A DNA stretch of 64,000 bases from Mycobacterium sp. GA-1841 (GCF_001954135.1 NZ_MBEQ01000094.1:1-64000); one strand, 5' to 3'. Counted from the first letter of the stretch, positions 8,776 through 17,833 are shown. The notes: a model not told the origin generated them from the letters alone. Numbers and translations: made by a program.

Positions 8776-8791
8776 CGGAACCCCGGTTCCG
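8776..8791 (-). promoter_or_regulatory. Inverted-repeat operator in front of mmpS
   Basis: CGGAACC-CC-GGTTCCG is a perfect 7-bp inverted repeat with a 2-bp centre, 45 bp before the mmpS start. Just upstream on the minus strand lies TACAGT (complement of 8810-8815), a plausible -10 box, so the repeat would sit at or just after the transcription start. Either flanking TetR protein could bind it. Confidence 0.55.
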
Positions 8792-8845
8792 CCCAAGAGG
8801 ACGCTCCGTACTGTACTCGCCCGCTCTTCGATCGGCGATTCGGCT

Positions 8846-9520
8846 CTACCTGTTCAAGTACCGCTCGAGGCCGGCGATGACGATGTCGAGGTTGAAGTTG
8901 AAGTCGAAGTCTCCGGCCGCGACCACATCGATGCCACGCTGCGCGACGACGCCACCGAGCAGTGGAAAGTCGCTTGAAGCAAGATCTTTCAGAGCACGCT
9001 CGACCTCGGGCGTCTGATGATGCAGTCGCGATTGAGCCGATCCGAGGACATCGTGGGCAGCCGACATCGCCAGCCCGGCCACCAGGGTGAGCACCCGCCC
9101 GGCGTCGTCGACGTGGAATCCGGCCGCGGTCAGGGCCACGAGCACCTGCTCGGCGAGGGCCAGGCCGGCGGCACCTCCGGTACCGCTCAACCGGAAACTG
9201 GTCGCCGTCACGCCGAGTTTGAGAACCCCCTGACGAATGGCGCAGCCATAGGCCCGCAGGATCTCCTGCCAGCTCGCATCCTCGGGCAACTTGATCGCCC
9301 GTAACTCGTTTTCGAACAGGTCGGTCACGACCAGCTCGAGCAGACCATCGCGATCGCCGACGTAGTAGTGCAACGTCGTGCGGTCCACGCCGAGGGCATC
9401 GGCCACCGCCTGCATCGTCAACGCGCCCGGGGCGATGGCGCGTGCCGCGGCAACGATCTGCTTCTGATCGATCCGCGGTGGCCGGCCCCGTCCCCGACGT
9501 GGCGCGTTTTCGGTGCTCAC
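8846..9520 (-). CDS. TetR-family regulator upstream of mmpS
   Basis: A 224-residue TetR protein. The N-terminal segment RRGRGRPPRIDQKQIVAAARAIAPGALTM plus QAVADALGVDRTTLHYYVGDRDGL is the helix-turn-helix, here with the HYYVGDRDGLLELV form of the TetR/TetR_C group. The C-terminal domain has an unusual run FDFNFNLDIVIAGLERYL at its end, common in this subgroup. It is on the same strand as mmpS-mmpL, 114 bp upstream of mmpS, and divergent from the DapB-like dehydrogenase with about 100 bp between them. It may control both directions; the inverted repeat 8776-8791 lies between it and mmpS. Start ATG at 9520 gives MSTENAPRRGRGRPP. Confidence 0.9.
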   Translation of the reverse strand: MSTENAPRRGRGRPPRIDQKQIVAAARAIAPGALTMQAVADALGVDRTTLHYYVGDRDGLLELVVTDLFENELRAIKLPEDASWQEILRAYGCAIRQGVLKLGVTATSFRLSGTGGAAGLALAEQVLVALTAAGFHVDDAGRVLTLVAGLAMSAAHDVLGSAQSRLHHQTPEVERALKDLASSDFPLLGGVVAQRGIDVVAAGDFDFNFNLDIVIAGLERYLNR

Positions 9521-9621
9521 GCAGCAAATTCTAGTTGTCCACGACAGAAACGACCGCGCACTCTTCCTTTTTTCTCACGGGCGTGGAAAACTGCCCGAAA
9601 CCAAGGAAGGGAGCCACCGCC

Positions 9622-10686
9622 GTGTCGCAGACTTCTCCATACCGGGTGGTGCAGTGGACGACGGGAAACGTCGGCAAGAGTTCGGTGGCGGCCATCGTGA
9701 AGAACCCGACCTTGGAACTGGTGGGGTGCTACGCCTGGTCGCCGGACAAGGCCGGAAAGGATGTCGGTGAGCTCGTCGGCATCGAGCCCACGGGGATCAC
9801 CGCCACCAATGACGTCCAGGCGCTGCTGGCCCTCAAACCCGATGTGGTGGTGTACAACCCGATGTGGATCGACGTCGACGAGCTGGTCGAGATCCTGTCG
9901 GCCGGCGTCAACGTCGTCGCGACCGCTTCCTTCATCACCGGACACAACCAGGGCGAGGGTCGCGACCGGATCGCCGAGGCCTGCCGCAAGGGCTCCTCGA
10001 CGATGTTCGGGTCCGGTATCAGCCCCGGTTACGTCAACCAGCTGGCCATCGTCGCGGCCGGCATCTGCGACCGGGTGGACAAGATCACCGTCAACGAGGC
10101 CGCCGACACCACGTTCTACGATTCGCCGGACACCGAAAAGCCCGTCGGGTTCGGCCAGCCCATCGACCATCCCGATCTTCAGGCGATGACCGCACAGGGC
10201 ACCGGGGTGTTCGGTGAGGCGGTGCGGATGATCGGCGATGCACTGGGCATCGAGTTCGACGAGGTCCGCTGCGACGCCGAATACGCCCAGACCACCGAGG
10301 ATCTCGATCTCGGCTCGTGGACGATTCCGGCCGGCGGCGTCGCCGGGGTGTTCGTCAGCTGGAAGGGGATCGTCGGGGGTGTTACGCGGGTCGAGCTGAC
10401 CCTGCGGTGGCGCAAAGGCCAGACCTTGCAACCTGATTGGCAGATCGATCAGGACGGCTGGGTGATCGAGGTCGCCGGACGCCCCACCGTGACGATGAAG
10501 GTCGGCTTCCTGCCGCCCCCGGACTTCGAGGCCACCACCCTGGAGGAGTTCATGGTGCTCGGCCACATCATGACCGCGACTCCCCCGATCAACGCGATCC
10601 CGGCTGTGGTCGATGCCGCGCCCGGTATCGTCACCTACAACGATCTGCCGTTGATCCTGCCGCGCGGAGTGGTGCCGGCAAGTTAG
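9622..10686 (+). CDS. NAD(P)H-dependent DapB-like amine dehydrogenase family protein
   Basis: A 354-residue oxidoreductase with an N-terminal Rossmann fold (RVVQWTTGNVGKSSVAAI, residues about 7-24) related to dihydrodipicolinate reductase and 2,4-diaminopentanoate dehydrogenase. The C-terminal half carries the substrate domain of this family (GVAGVFVSWKGIVGG). In mycobacteria such proteins are abundant and their substrates mostly unknown. The start is GTG 9622, eight bases after AAGGAAGGGAG; the longer frame from 9535 would read through this ribosome binding site. It is divergent from a tetR gene at 9520, which may regulate it. Confidence 0.82.
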   Translation: MSQTSPYRVVQWTTGNVGKSSVAAIVKNPTLELVGCYAWSPDKAGKDVGELVGIEPTGITATNDVQALLALKPDVVVYNPMWIDVDELVEILSAGVNVVATASFITGHNQGEGRDRIAEACRKGSSTMFGSGISPGYVNQLAIVAAGICDRVDKITVNEAADTTFYDSPDTEKPVGFGQPIDHPDLQAMTAQGTGVFGEAVRMIGDALGIEFDEVRCDAEYAQTTEDLDLGSWTIPAGGVAGVFVSWKGIVGGVTRVELTLRWRKGQTLQPDWQIDQDGWVIEVAGRPTVTMKVGFLPPPDFEATTLEEFMVLGHIMTATPPINAIPAVVDAAPGIVTYNDLPLILPRGVVPAS

Positions 10687-10775
10687 GCGGTCATACCCCG
10701 GCCGACACAATGTAACGACGAGCCTCGTATCGCTGACACTGTGCAAGGCTCCTAGCGGTTCTCCACACCTCAGGA

Positions 10776-13700
10776 TTGGTCCATCCGTCGAACGCAACCG
10801 ACGGCATCGATCAACGACGATTGGACAGAACCGTGGACTCGTTGCGCGCCAACCCCATTGAGCCGCAGATTCAAGACCTACAGGCCGGGGTCGTGGTACC
10901 CAACCGATTGCTGGACACCAAGGCGCTCGACGAACTGGCCGGTGACGCGATCGCGGTGAACCTGGACCGAGCCGGCACCGGCGACAGCCGGCTTCGTTTC
11001 GCTCTCGCCGCCGTCACCCCCGTCCCCCTGCGCCGGATGCTGCCCGCACTGCAGAGCCTGGACCTGGAGGTGCTCGAAGAGCAGGCCGACATCTGGACGC
11101 GACCGGACGGACAGGTGTGCCACGTCTACCACCTGGTGCTGCAGCCCGGCCCCGATGTGGCCGAGGCGCTGGCGGAGCAACAGGAAGGCGCGCTTGACCG
11201 GATCCGCGAGACGTTCCAGGCGATCTGGGCCGGCCGGATCGAAGCCGACGGGTTCAACGCACTGATCCTGCGAGCCTCGTTGAACTGGCGGCAGGTCAGT
11301 GCGCTGCGCAGCTACAGTCGCTATCTGCGCCAGCTGCCACTGCCGTACGGCCAGTCACGAATCCAGCGGGTGTTGCTGGACAATCCGCGCGCGGCCCAGG
11401 CCTTGCTGGCGTTGTTCGAGGCCCGGTTCGACCGCACCGGGCAGCCCGCCGACAGCGCTCCTCGCGTCGACCGCATGGCCGAGGCAGAACAGTTGGTGGC
11501 CGCCGAGATCGACCAGGTGCTGCACATTGATGCCGATCGCATCCTGCGCGCGTATCACAACCTGATCAGGGCCACCGTGCGCACCAATGCCTTTGCTCCC
11601 GACGCCCTCTCGGTCACGATGCCCTATCTGGTGCACAAGCTGGCGGCGCAGTCGATCGACGAGCTGCCCCAGCCTCGTCCGGTTTCCGAAATCTTCGTCT
11701 ACTCACCGGAATTCGAAGGGTTGCACCTGCGCTTCGGGCTGGTCGCCCGCGGCGGGCTGCGCTGGTCGGACCGCCACGACGACTATCGGACCGAAGTCCT
11801 GGGGTTGGTCAAAGCACAGGCGGTCAAGAACGCGATGATCGTGCCCGCCGGCGCCAAAGGGGTGTTCGTCGTCAAGTCCCGCTCCACCGCGGGCGGCGAA
11901 TCCGCGCGCGTCCAGGGCCTGCGGTGCTACCGGCAGTTCGTCGGCGCACTGCTCGACGTCGTCGACAAGGACCCCGACGTCGGCTCCGATGACCGCCCCC
12001 GCTTCAGCGGCGTGGTGTGCCACGACGGATCCGACCCCTATCTGGTGGTGGCCGCCGACAAGGGCACCGCGACATTCTCGGACTCGGCCAACGCGGTGGC
12101 GCTCGATCGCGCGTACTGGATGGGCGACGCGTTCGCCTCGGGCGGGTCGGCCGGCTACGACCACAAGACCATGGGCATCACCGCGCGGGGTGCGTGGGTC
12201 AGCGGCGACAGCCACCTCGCCGAGCTCGGTATCGACTCGAACGCCGACGAGTTCTCCGCGGTCGGAATCGGCGACATGAGCGGTGACGTCTTCGGCAACG
12301 GGATGCTGCTGCGGCGAGGCCTGCGGCTGGTGGCCGCATTCGATCATCGGCACATCTTCGTCGACCCCACCCCGGACACCGCGCTGGCCCGCAAGGAACG
12401 GCAACGGCTGTTCGAGCTGCCGCAGTCGTCGTGGGATGACTACGATCGTGCCTCGATCAGCCCCGGTGGCGGGGTGTGGCCGCGCACCGCCAAGACCATC
12501 ACCACCACGCCGGAGATGCGCGCCGCGCTCGGCATCGCCGCCGATGCAGTGCGGGTGACCCCGAGCGAATTGATCGGCCACATCCTGCGGGCCCCAGTGG
12601 ATCTGCTGTTCAACGGCGGCGTAGGCACCTACATCAAGGCCAGCGATGAGCAGCACGCCGATGTGGGCGACAAGGTCAACGATTCACTGCGGATCGATGC
12701 CGACAAGGTCCGATCCCGGGTCATCGTCGAAGGGGGGAATCTCGGCCTCTCGCAACGTGGCAGGATCGAGTTCGCCCACCGGGGCGGGTTGGTGAACACC
12801 GACGCCATCGACAACGCGGCGGGAGTGGACTGCTCCGACCACGAGGTCAACATCAAGATCCTGCTGAATACCGCCGTACAGTCCGGCGTCATCACCGGCA
12901 CGGCCCGCAACCGCCTGCTCGCCGAGATGACCGATGAGGTGGCCCAGCTCGTCCTCGCCAACAACACGGCCCACAACCGCCTGCTCAGCGATGCCCGCTC
13001 GAATGCGGCTCAGATGGTCGATGTGCACGCCCGGATGACGGCCGATCTGGAAACCCGACGGGGGCTGCATCGCTCGCGCGAGAACCTGCCCAGCCCAGGG
13101 CAGTTCGCCGACCTGGCCAAGGACGGCCGGGGATTGACCTCCCCCCAGCTGGCCACCCTGATGGCGCACGTGAAGCTCGACCTCAAGGCCCAATTGCTCG
13201 CCGGTGAGATGTTCGACGACCCCTACTTCGTCGCCCCCCTCAACCAATACTTCCCGGCGGCGTTGCGGTACCAACTCGGCGAGCCGCTGCCCGAGCACCC
13301 GTTGCGCCGGGAGATCGTCACGACCGCGATCGTCAACCGCGTCCTGGCCACCTCGGGTGTGACGTTCGCCTTCCGCCTCGCGGAGGAAACTGGAGCCGCC
13401 GCAGGCGATGTCGTGCGGGCCCATGCGGTGGTATCCGAGGTGTTCGACCTGGACTCGCTGTGGTCGGACATCTACTCCGCGGGTCTGTCGCCGGAGCTGA
13501 CCAACGCCATGATCATCGAAGGGCGCCGTCTGCTCGATCGGGCCACGCGATGGTTCGTGCTCAACCGGCCGCAACCGGTCGACGTCGAACAGGAGATCGC
13601 GCGTTTCGCCGACCGGGTGGCCCTGCTGCGGGGCCGGCTGGGATCCATGTTGCGCGGGCAGGAACGCGATACCGTCACCGCGGCGTACGACGATCTCGTC

Positions 13701-14144
13701 GTCCGCGGAGTTCCGGGACACATTGCCCGAAGGATCAGCGAATCCCTCTACGCATTCAGCCTTCTCGACATCATCGAGGGTTCACATCTGTGCGGTGAGG
13801 ACGCCGCGGCACTGGCCGAGATCTACTTCGAGCTGTCCGACCGGCTCGGGGTGGACCGGCTGCTGCTGGCGGTGTCGTCGCTTCCCCGCGGCGGCCGCTG
13901 GCATGCGCTGGCGCGGCTCGCGCTTCGGGAGGATCTGTACCGCTCGTTGCGCGATCTCACCATCGACGTCACCACACTGGGCGCCGACGGCCCCGCCGGA
14001 GAACGGATCTCGGATTTCGAGGTCTGCAATCGTCCGCGGCTGGACCGGGCCAGGCGCACGCTGGACGAGTTCCTCGACGCCGACGAGCCTGATCTGGCGG
14101 CGCTGTCGGTGGCCACGGCACAACTGCGCAGACTGCATCGGTGA
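10776..14144 (+). CDS. NAD-specific glutamate dehydrogenase, short form
   Basis: About 1,122 residues of the large (GDH-180) NAD-dependent glutamate dehydrogenase family. Catalytic-domain motifs are intact: GLVARGGLRWSDRHDDYRTE, VKAQAVKNAMIVPAGAKGVF (with the catalytic-type lysines), HKTMGITARGAW and NGGVGTYIKAS. It oxidises glutamate to 2-oxoglutarate and ammonium. The family is normally near 1,600 residues, so roughly 500 residues of the N-terminal ACT-like regulatory region are absent; a shorter paralogue of this size is, to my memory, known in M. smegmatis. The start is uncertain: TTG 10776 has no well-spaced ribosome binding site, and GTG near 10831 is possible. It stands alone before a GNAT gene. 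Confidence 0.88.
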   Translation: MVHPSNATDGIDQRRLDRTVDSLRANPIEPQIQDLQAGVVVPNRLLDTKALDELAGDAIAVNLDRAGTGDSRLRFALAAVTPVPLRRMLPALQSLDLEVLEEQADIWTRPDGQVCHVYHLVLQPGPDVAEALAEQQEGALDRIRETFQAIWAGRIEADGFNALILRASLNWRQVSALRSYSRYLRQLPLPYGQSRIQRVLLDNPRAAQALLALFEARFDRTGQPADSAPRVDRMAEAEQLVAAEIDQVLHIDADRILRAYHNLIRATVRTNAFAPDALSVTMPYLVHKLAAQSIDELPQPRPVSEIFVYSPEFEGLHLRFGLVARGGLRWSDRHDDYRTEVLGLVKAQAVKNAMIVPAGAKGVFVVKSRSTAGGESARVQGLRCYRQFVGALLDVVDKDPDVGSDDRPRFSGVVCHDGSDPYLVVAADKGTATFSDSANAVALDRAYWMGDAFASGGSAGYDHKTMGITARGAWVSGDSHLAELGIDSNADEFSAVGIGDMSGDVFGNGMLLRRGLRLVAAFDHRHIFVDPTPDTALARKERQRLFELPQSSWDDYDRASISPGGGVWPRTAKTITTTPEMRAALGIAADAVRVTPSELIGHILRAPVDLLFNGGVGTYIKASDEQHADVGDKVNDSLRIDADKVRSRVIVEGGNLGLSQRGRIEFAHRGGLVNTDAIDNAAGVDCSDHEVNIKILLNTAVQSGVITGTARNRLLAEMTDEVAQLVLANNTAHNRLLSDARSNAAQMVDVHARMTADLETRRGLHRSRENLPSPGQFADLAKDGRGLTSPQLATLMAHVKLDLKAQLLAGEMFDDPYFVAPLNQYFPAALRYQLGEPLPEHPLRREIVTTAIVNRVLATSGVTFAFRLAEETGAAAGDVVRAHAVVSEVFDLDSLWSDIYSAGLSPELTNAMIIEGRRLLDRATRWFVLNRPQPVDVEQEIARFADRVALLRGRLGSMLRGQERDTVTAAYDDLVVRGVPGHIARRISESLYAFSLLDIIEGSHLCGEDAAALAEIYFELSDRLGVDRLLLAVSSLPRGGRWHALARLALREDLYRSLRDLTIDVTTLGADGPAGERISDFEVCNRPRLDRARRTLDEFLDADEPDLAALSVATAQLRRLHR

Positions 14145-14185
14145 GCTAGCCGGCCGCCGGCGGAGACGCCAGACTGGATGCCGAT

Positions 14186-14701
14186 ATGACTACGCATCTG
14201 CATTGGCTCACCCACCCGGAGACCGACTCGGACGTTCCGACCGTCCGCCGGATCAATCTCGCCGCGTTCCCGACCCCAGAGGAGGCCGATCTCGTCGACA
14301 CTCTCCGCGCCGATCCCGGATGGATCAACGGACTGTCGATGCTTGCGACGGCCGAGGACGGGGAACCGGCGGGCTACGCGTTGCTCACTCGGTGCCACAT
14401 CGGCGACACCGCCGCGCTGTGCCTCGGACCGTGCGCAGTACTACCCGAGTATCAGCGCACCGGGGCCGGATCCGCAGCGATCGGTGCCGTTCTCGACGCG
14501 GCCAGGCAGCGGGGTGAACGCTTCGTGACCGTCCTCGGGCACGCGGCGTACTACCCGAGGTTCGGTTTCACCCGGGCCTCGATCCACGGGGTCGCGATGC
14601 GCGACGCGGTTCCCGACGATGCGCTCATGGTGCTCGCCCTCGACGGAAGTGCGATCCCCGCGGGCGTCATTCGGTACGCCGCACCGTTCGGTGACATCTG
14701 A
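14186..14701 (+). CDS. GNAT-family N-acetyltransferase
   Basis: A 171-residue protein with the GNAT acetyl-CoA site (LGPCAVLPEYQRTGAGSAAIGAV, residues about 79-100) and the following segment VTVLGHAAYYPRFGFTRA typical of YhbS-like acetyltransferases. The substrate is unknown. It begins 42 bp after the glutamate dehydrogenase on the same strand and ends 18 bp before the convergent OsmC-family gene. No ribosome binding site of note precedes the ATG. Confidence 0.85.
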   Translation: MTTHLHWLTHPETDSDVPTVRRINLAAFPTPEEADLVDTLRADPGWINGLSMLATAEDGEPAGYALLTRCHIGDTAALCLGPCAVLPEYQRTGAGSAAIGAVLDAARQRGERFVTVLGHAAYYPRFGFTRASIHGVAMRDAVPDDALMVLALDGSAIPAGVIRYAAPFGDI

Positions 14702-14719
14702 GGACACCGAACCGCATGT

Positions 14720-15208
14720 TCATGCGCCGTTCGGTGCGGTCACGGTGGGTTCAGCGCCCACCGGGAAGTTGACCGAGTTGGCGATGAAGCACATCCGGTG
14801 GGCTTCGTGATGGAGTTCGGTGGCCTCACCGACCTGCTCTGGGTCGGTGATGGCCACCTCCGGCCGTAACGTGACCTCGGTGAAAACCCCGCTGCCTTCG
14901 GCGTTCTCGCTCATCGTCCCCGACGGACGATCACGGTAGGCGGTCACGGTGATGCCGTCGCGGGCGCACAACGCCAGGTACCACAGCATGTGGCACTGCG
15001 ACAGGCTGACCACGAGTAGCTCCTCGGGGTTCCAGCGCTGCGGGTCGCCCCGGAAGGCCGGATCGGCGCTGCCCGCGATCACCGGCTTGCCCGGCTCGAC
15101 ACCCGTCACGTCGTGGTCGCGGGCATAGTCGCGGTAACCACTGGTCCCCGACCCCGTGTTACCGGTCCAGGTGACCACTGCCTCGTATCGGTGCGTCCGG
15201 TTCGCCAT
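14720..15208 (-). CDS. OsmC/Ohr-family peroxide-reducing protein
   Basis: A 162-residue OsmC-type protein. The two redox cysteines are in the expected contexts, LSQCHMLWYL and HRMCFIANSV, and WNPEELLVVSLSQC is the family signature. Such proteins reduce organic or fatty-acid hydroperoxides with a thiol cofactor. I start at ATG 15208 (MANRTHRYEAVV), the usual N terminus; the frame opens 20 residues earlier at 15268, overlapping the divergent promoter. It is divergent from the MpaB-family gene with 80 bp between, and convergent with the GNAT gene. A MarR regulator of OhrR type lies 5.7 kb away, not adjacent. Confidence 0.88.
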   Translation of the reverse strand: MANRTHRYEAVVTWTGNTGSGTSGYRDYARDHDVTGVEPGKPVIAGSADPAFRGDPQRWNPEELLVVSLSQCHMLWYLALCARDGITVTAYRDRPSGTMSENAEGSGVFTEVTLRPEVAITDPEQVGEATELHHEAHRMCFIANSVNFPVGAEPTVTAPNGA

Positions 15209-15253
15209 GCGCGCGACGGTATCAACTGACGGCGACGTCTTCGCGGTACACCA

Positions 15254-15289
15254 TTGACACATTGGCACGGATAACTAGACTTTGTGCCA
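15254..15289 (+). promoter_or_regulatory. SigA-type leaderless promoter with inverted repeat
   Basis: TTGACA (15254-15259) and TAGACT (15276-15281) are 16 bp apart, placing the transcription start at about the A of ATG 15289, that is, a leaderless mRNA. TGGCAC (15263-15268) and GTGCCA (15284-15289) form an inverted repeat with a 15-bp spacer that brackets the -10 box, a possible operator for the downstream TetR. Confidence 0.6.
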
Positions 15290-16233
15290 TGTCTATTGGC
15301 AGCGCGGCCGACACAGACGTAGTACGACCGCAAGTGCTCGCTGATTTCCGCAGGCACTCCGGCAGCATCCTGGGCGGCGCCTTCGGTGCCGCGGCGTTCG
15401 ACGAAGTGGCCCTGGTTCCCGTGGCCGCGGCGGTGGACCGCAGCGGCCGCTTCGAACGCAACTTCCTCGATCGCGGTGTGCGCAGCGGTTTTTCGGCATT
15501 CCTGGCCATCTGGGGTGACGCCGAGGACCGTGCCGCCGAGGGCCGCCGGCTACAGACCATGCACCGTGATGTCCGCGGGCACGGCAAGGACGATTTTGCC
15601 GACGTCCGCTACAGCGCGCTGAACCCGCAGCTGTGGAACTGGATCGCGATCAGCGGGATCTTCGTCGTCCTGCGCTCGTTCACCCCGGCGACGGGCATCA
15701 CGATGAACGCTGCCGAGCACGAGGCCGCCTACGCCCAACTGCTCGACGCGTTTCGCTCCCTCGAACTCCCGGGCGCCTCGGCGAAGCTGCCGCAGACCTA
15801 TGCCGAGGCCACCTGCTACTACGACGACATGGTGGAAAACCAGTTGTCGGACAACGAATTCCTGAGCCGGGTGACCGACGGGCTGACCCGGTTGCCGTTA
15901 CCCACGCTGCTGCTCCCCGCACCCCTGCGGGCAGCGCTCACGCCGCCCTGGATGGTGGTTCGGCCGCTCGCCGGCCGGGTGATCAAGGTGTGCTCATTCG
16001 GAATCATGCATCCGGGGGTCCGCGAGCTCACCGGGTTCCACTGGCAATCCCGCCACGACCGCGAATTCGCCGTGTACACCCGGTTACTCCAGCTCGCCTG
16101 GCGCCTCCTGCCGGACCGCCTCCTGCTGGTGCCGCTGGCCTACAACCGGCTGCAATACGAGAAGCTGGTGCGCCTGCACCGGTCGGTGGGTCTGGATTCC
16201 TTCGCACCGCTGGGCTGCCCGGCGGCGGGCTGA
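15289..16233 (+). CDS. MpaB-family oxygenase (DUF2236)
   Basis: A 314-residue protein of the DUF2236/MpaB group, related to latex-clearing protein, which are b-type haem oxygenases. The signature region RRLQTMHRDVRGHGKDDF then RYSALNPQLWNWIAISGIF is seen at residues about 85-120, and HPGVRELTGFHWQSRHDREF near the C terminus matches the family. Substrates of the mycobacterial members are unknown. A strong promoter places transcription at the start codon. A tetR-type gene follows after 13 bp, so the pair is an operon with its own regulator. A second family member is found at 27553-28560. Confidence 0.85.
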   Translation: MSIGSAADTDVVRPQVLADFRRHSGSILGGAFGAAAFDEVALVPVAAAVDRSGRFERNFLDRGVRSGFSAFLAIWGDAEDRAAEGRRLQTMHRDVRGHGKDDFADVRYSALNPQLWNWIAISGIFVVLRSFTPATGITMNAAEHEAAYAQLLDAFRSLELPGASAKLPQTYAEATCYYDDMVENQLSDNEFLSRVTDGLTRLPLPTLLLPAPLRAALTPPWMVVRPLAGRVIKVCSFGIMHPGVRELTGFHWQSRHDREFAVYTRLLQLAWRLLPDRLLLVPLAYNRLQYEKLVRLHRSVGLDSFAPLGCPAAG

Positions 16234-16246
16234 CACACTGGTATCG

Positions 16247-16828
16247 ATGCCCCGCAGCAACGCCAGCCAGTCCGAACAGGAAGACGCCATCCTCAAGGCC
16301 GCCGCCGAGGAGGTGTCGCTCGTCGGGTTGGGCCGCGCCAGCCTCGATGTCATCGCCAAACAGGCCGGGGTCAGTCGCCGCACGCTCTACCGCCGGTTTC
16401 CCACCCGCGATGCCTTGATCACCGAACTCGGCCGGCGCACCTTCGACCTGGCGATGGACCGGTTGCACACCGTCGCAATCGATTCGGGCCCCAGCGAGGC
16501 CGCGGTCGCCGCCTTCTGCGAGGGCCTGCGGCTCCTGACCACCGAGCCGTTGATGCGCCGATTCCTGCGGCTGGACACCGATTTCACCGCGGTGGCCGGC
16601 GCGTACCACGAGGCCACGGTGTTTCTGCGCCATGCCTCGACCGCGATGGCGAAGGCGCTGCGGGCGGCCGGTGCCACCATGCCCGATGACGAGTTGCTCG
16701 CCGTGGCCGAACTGCACATCCGCCTGGCCTGCTCACTGGCCCAGGTGCCCTCGCCGGTGCTCGATGTCAACGACGACGCGGCGGTTCGCGCCTACGCGCG
16801 TCTGCATCTGGCACCGCTGGTGCACTAG
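16247..16828 (+). CDS. TetR-family regulator paired with MpaB oxygenase
   Basis: A 193-residue TetR protein with the DNA-binding domain in residues about 6-55 (AILKAAAEEVSLVGLGRASLDVIAKQ, then VSRRTLYRRFPTRDALI). The C-terminal region ends with DVNDDAAVRAYARLHLAPLV. It lies 13 bp after the MpaB-family gene and probably regulates that operon, with the TGGCAC/GTGCCA repeat at 15263-15289 as the likely target. Its stop overlaps the convergent lysR-type gene by 4 bp. Confidence 0.9.
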   Translation: MPRSNASQSEQEDAILKAAAEEVSLVGLGRASLDVIAKQAGVSRRTLYRRFPTRDALITELGRRTFDLAMDRLHTVAIDSGPSEAAVAAFCEGLRLLTTEPLMRRFLRLDTDFTAVAGAYHEATVFLRHASTAMAKALRAAGATMPDDELLAVAELHIRLACSLAQVPSPVLDVNDDAAVRAYARLHLAPLVH

Positions 16829-17706
16829 CCCCGTCCGCTCGACTTCGGCCGACCCCGCAGCCCGACAGTCGCCGCGCGGACCGCGGCGGTGATCGCCTCG
16901 ACCATCGGACTGTCCAGCTTCCAACACTGCCAGTACAACGGCACGTCCAGATACTGGTCGGTGATCCGGACGAAGGCGTCGTCGACGAGTTCCTCGGGAT
17001 ACATTCCCCAGCCCAGGCCTGCCCGTACCGCGGCGCCGAAGCCCTCCGCGGTCGGAATGTAATGCGTCGGCCTGACGATGTCCTTGCGGAACACTTTGCG
17101 CACCAACCGGTCCTGCAGGGCATCGTCCCGATTCCAGGCCAGTGACGGCGCCACCGACGCGGCCTCGCGGGTGAATCCGGCGGGCAGATGACGACGCACG
17201 TACTGCGCACTGGCCACCGGTACGTAGCGCATCGCCCCCAGTGGATACACCCGACAGCCCGGTACCGGCCGTCGCTCGGTGGTGACCGCGCCCATCACCA
17301 CGCCTTCCCGTAACAGCCGTGCCGAAAGATCCTGATCCTCGATCCTGATGTCGAACAGGAACTCCGAGGCGCGGGTGAACACCCCGGTGAACCACGTCGC
17401 CATCGAATCGGCGTTGACCGCCAGCGCGATCCTGGTGCGCTGTGCCGACCCGCCACCCATCTCCGCGAGGGCCTCGGACTCCAGCAATGCCGTCTGCGCC
17501 GCCAGCCGCAGCAGCGGGATACCGGCAGATGTTGCGGTGCAAGGCTTTTCGCGCACCACGAGGACCTGACCGAGGCGTTGTTCGAGGGCCTTGATGCGTT
17601 GACTGACCGCCGACGGCGTCACATGCAGCCGCTGGGCGGCCGCATCGAAACTACCCAGCTCGACCACTGCGGCGAAAGCAGCCAGCTGGTGGCCGTCGAT
17701 CTGCAC
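16825..17706 (-). CDS. LysR-family regulator, ArgP/LysG (IciA) type
   Basis: A 293-residue LysR protein. Residues 1-60 are the winged helix-turn-helix (LAAFAAVVELGSFDAAAQRL, VTPSAVSQRIKALEQRLGQ), followed by the effector domain with NADSMATWF, the ArgP/LysG signature. These regulators sense lysine or arginine and usually activate a divergent LysE exporter gene. No lysE lies next to it here: upstream and divergent is only a small open frame at 17834. The target may therefore be elsewhere, or the exporter was lost. Start ATG 17706 gives MQIDGHQLAAFAAVVE, as expected. Confidence 0.9.
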   Translation of the reverse strand: MQIDGHQLAAFAAVVELGSFDAAAQRLHVTPSAVSQRIKALEQRLGQVLVVREKPCTATSAGIPLLRLAAQTALLESEALAEMGGGSAQRTRIALAVNADSMATWFTGVFTRASEFLFDIRIEDQDLSARLLREGVVMGAVTTERRPVPGCRVYPLGAMRYVPVASAQYVRRHLPAGFTREAASVAPSLAWNRDDALQDRLVRKVFRKDIVRPTHYIPTAEGFGAAVRAGLGWGMYPEELVDDAFVRITDQYLDVPLYWQCWKLDSPMVEAITAAVRAATVGLRGRPKSSGRG

Positions 17707-17833
17707 GTGACGATCCTAATCGCGTCACGCTCACCTGGTCCCATGGTCGGTGCAGTTCTCCTACCACGGTCGTACGTCAAGATCAGAGCGCAGCGCGATG
17801 CGTCCTGACCTGCAGGCTTCATAGCGTCGAACC

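Noticed and set aside
9517-10797. Long minus-strand frame of 426 codons opposite the DapB-like dehydrogenase
   Set aside because: The plus strand has clear Rossmann motifs; the opposite frame has shadow composition.
11703-13721. Minus-strand frames of 317 and 345 codons opposite the glutamate dehydrogenase
   Set aside because: Shadow frames rich in Arg, Gly, Val and His; the plus-strand gene has all family motifs.
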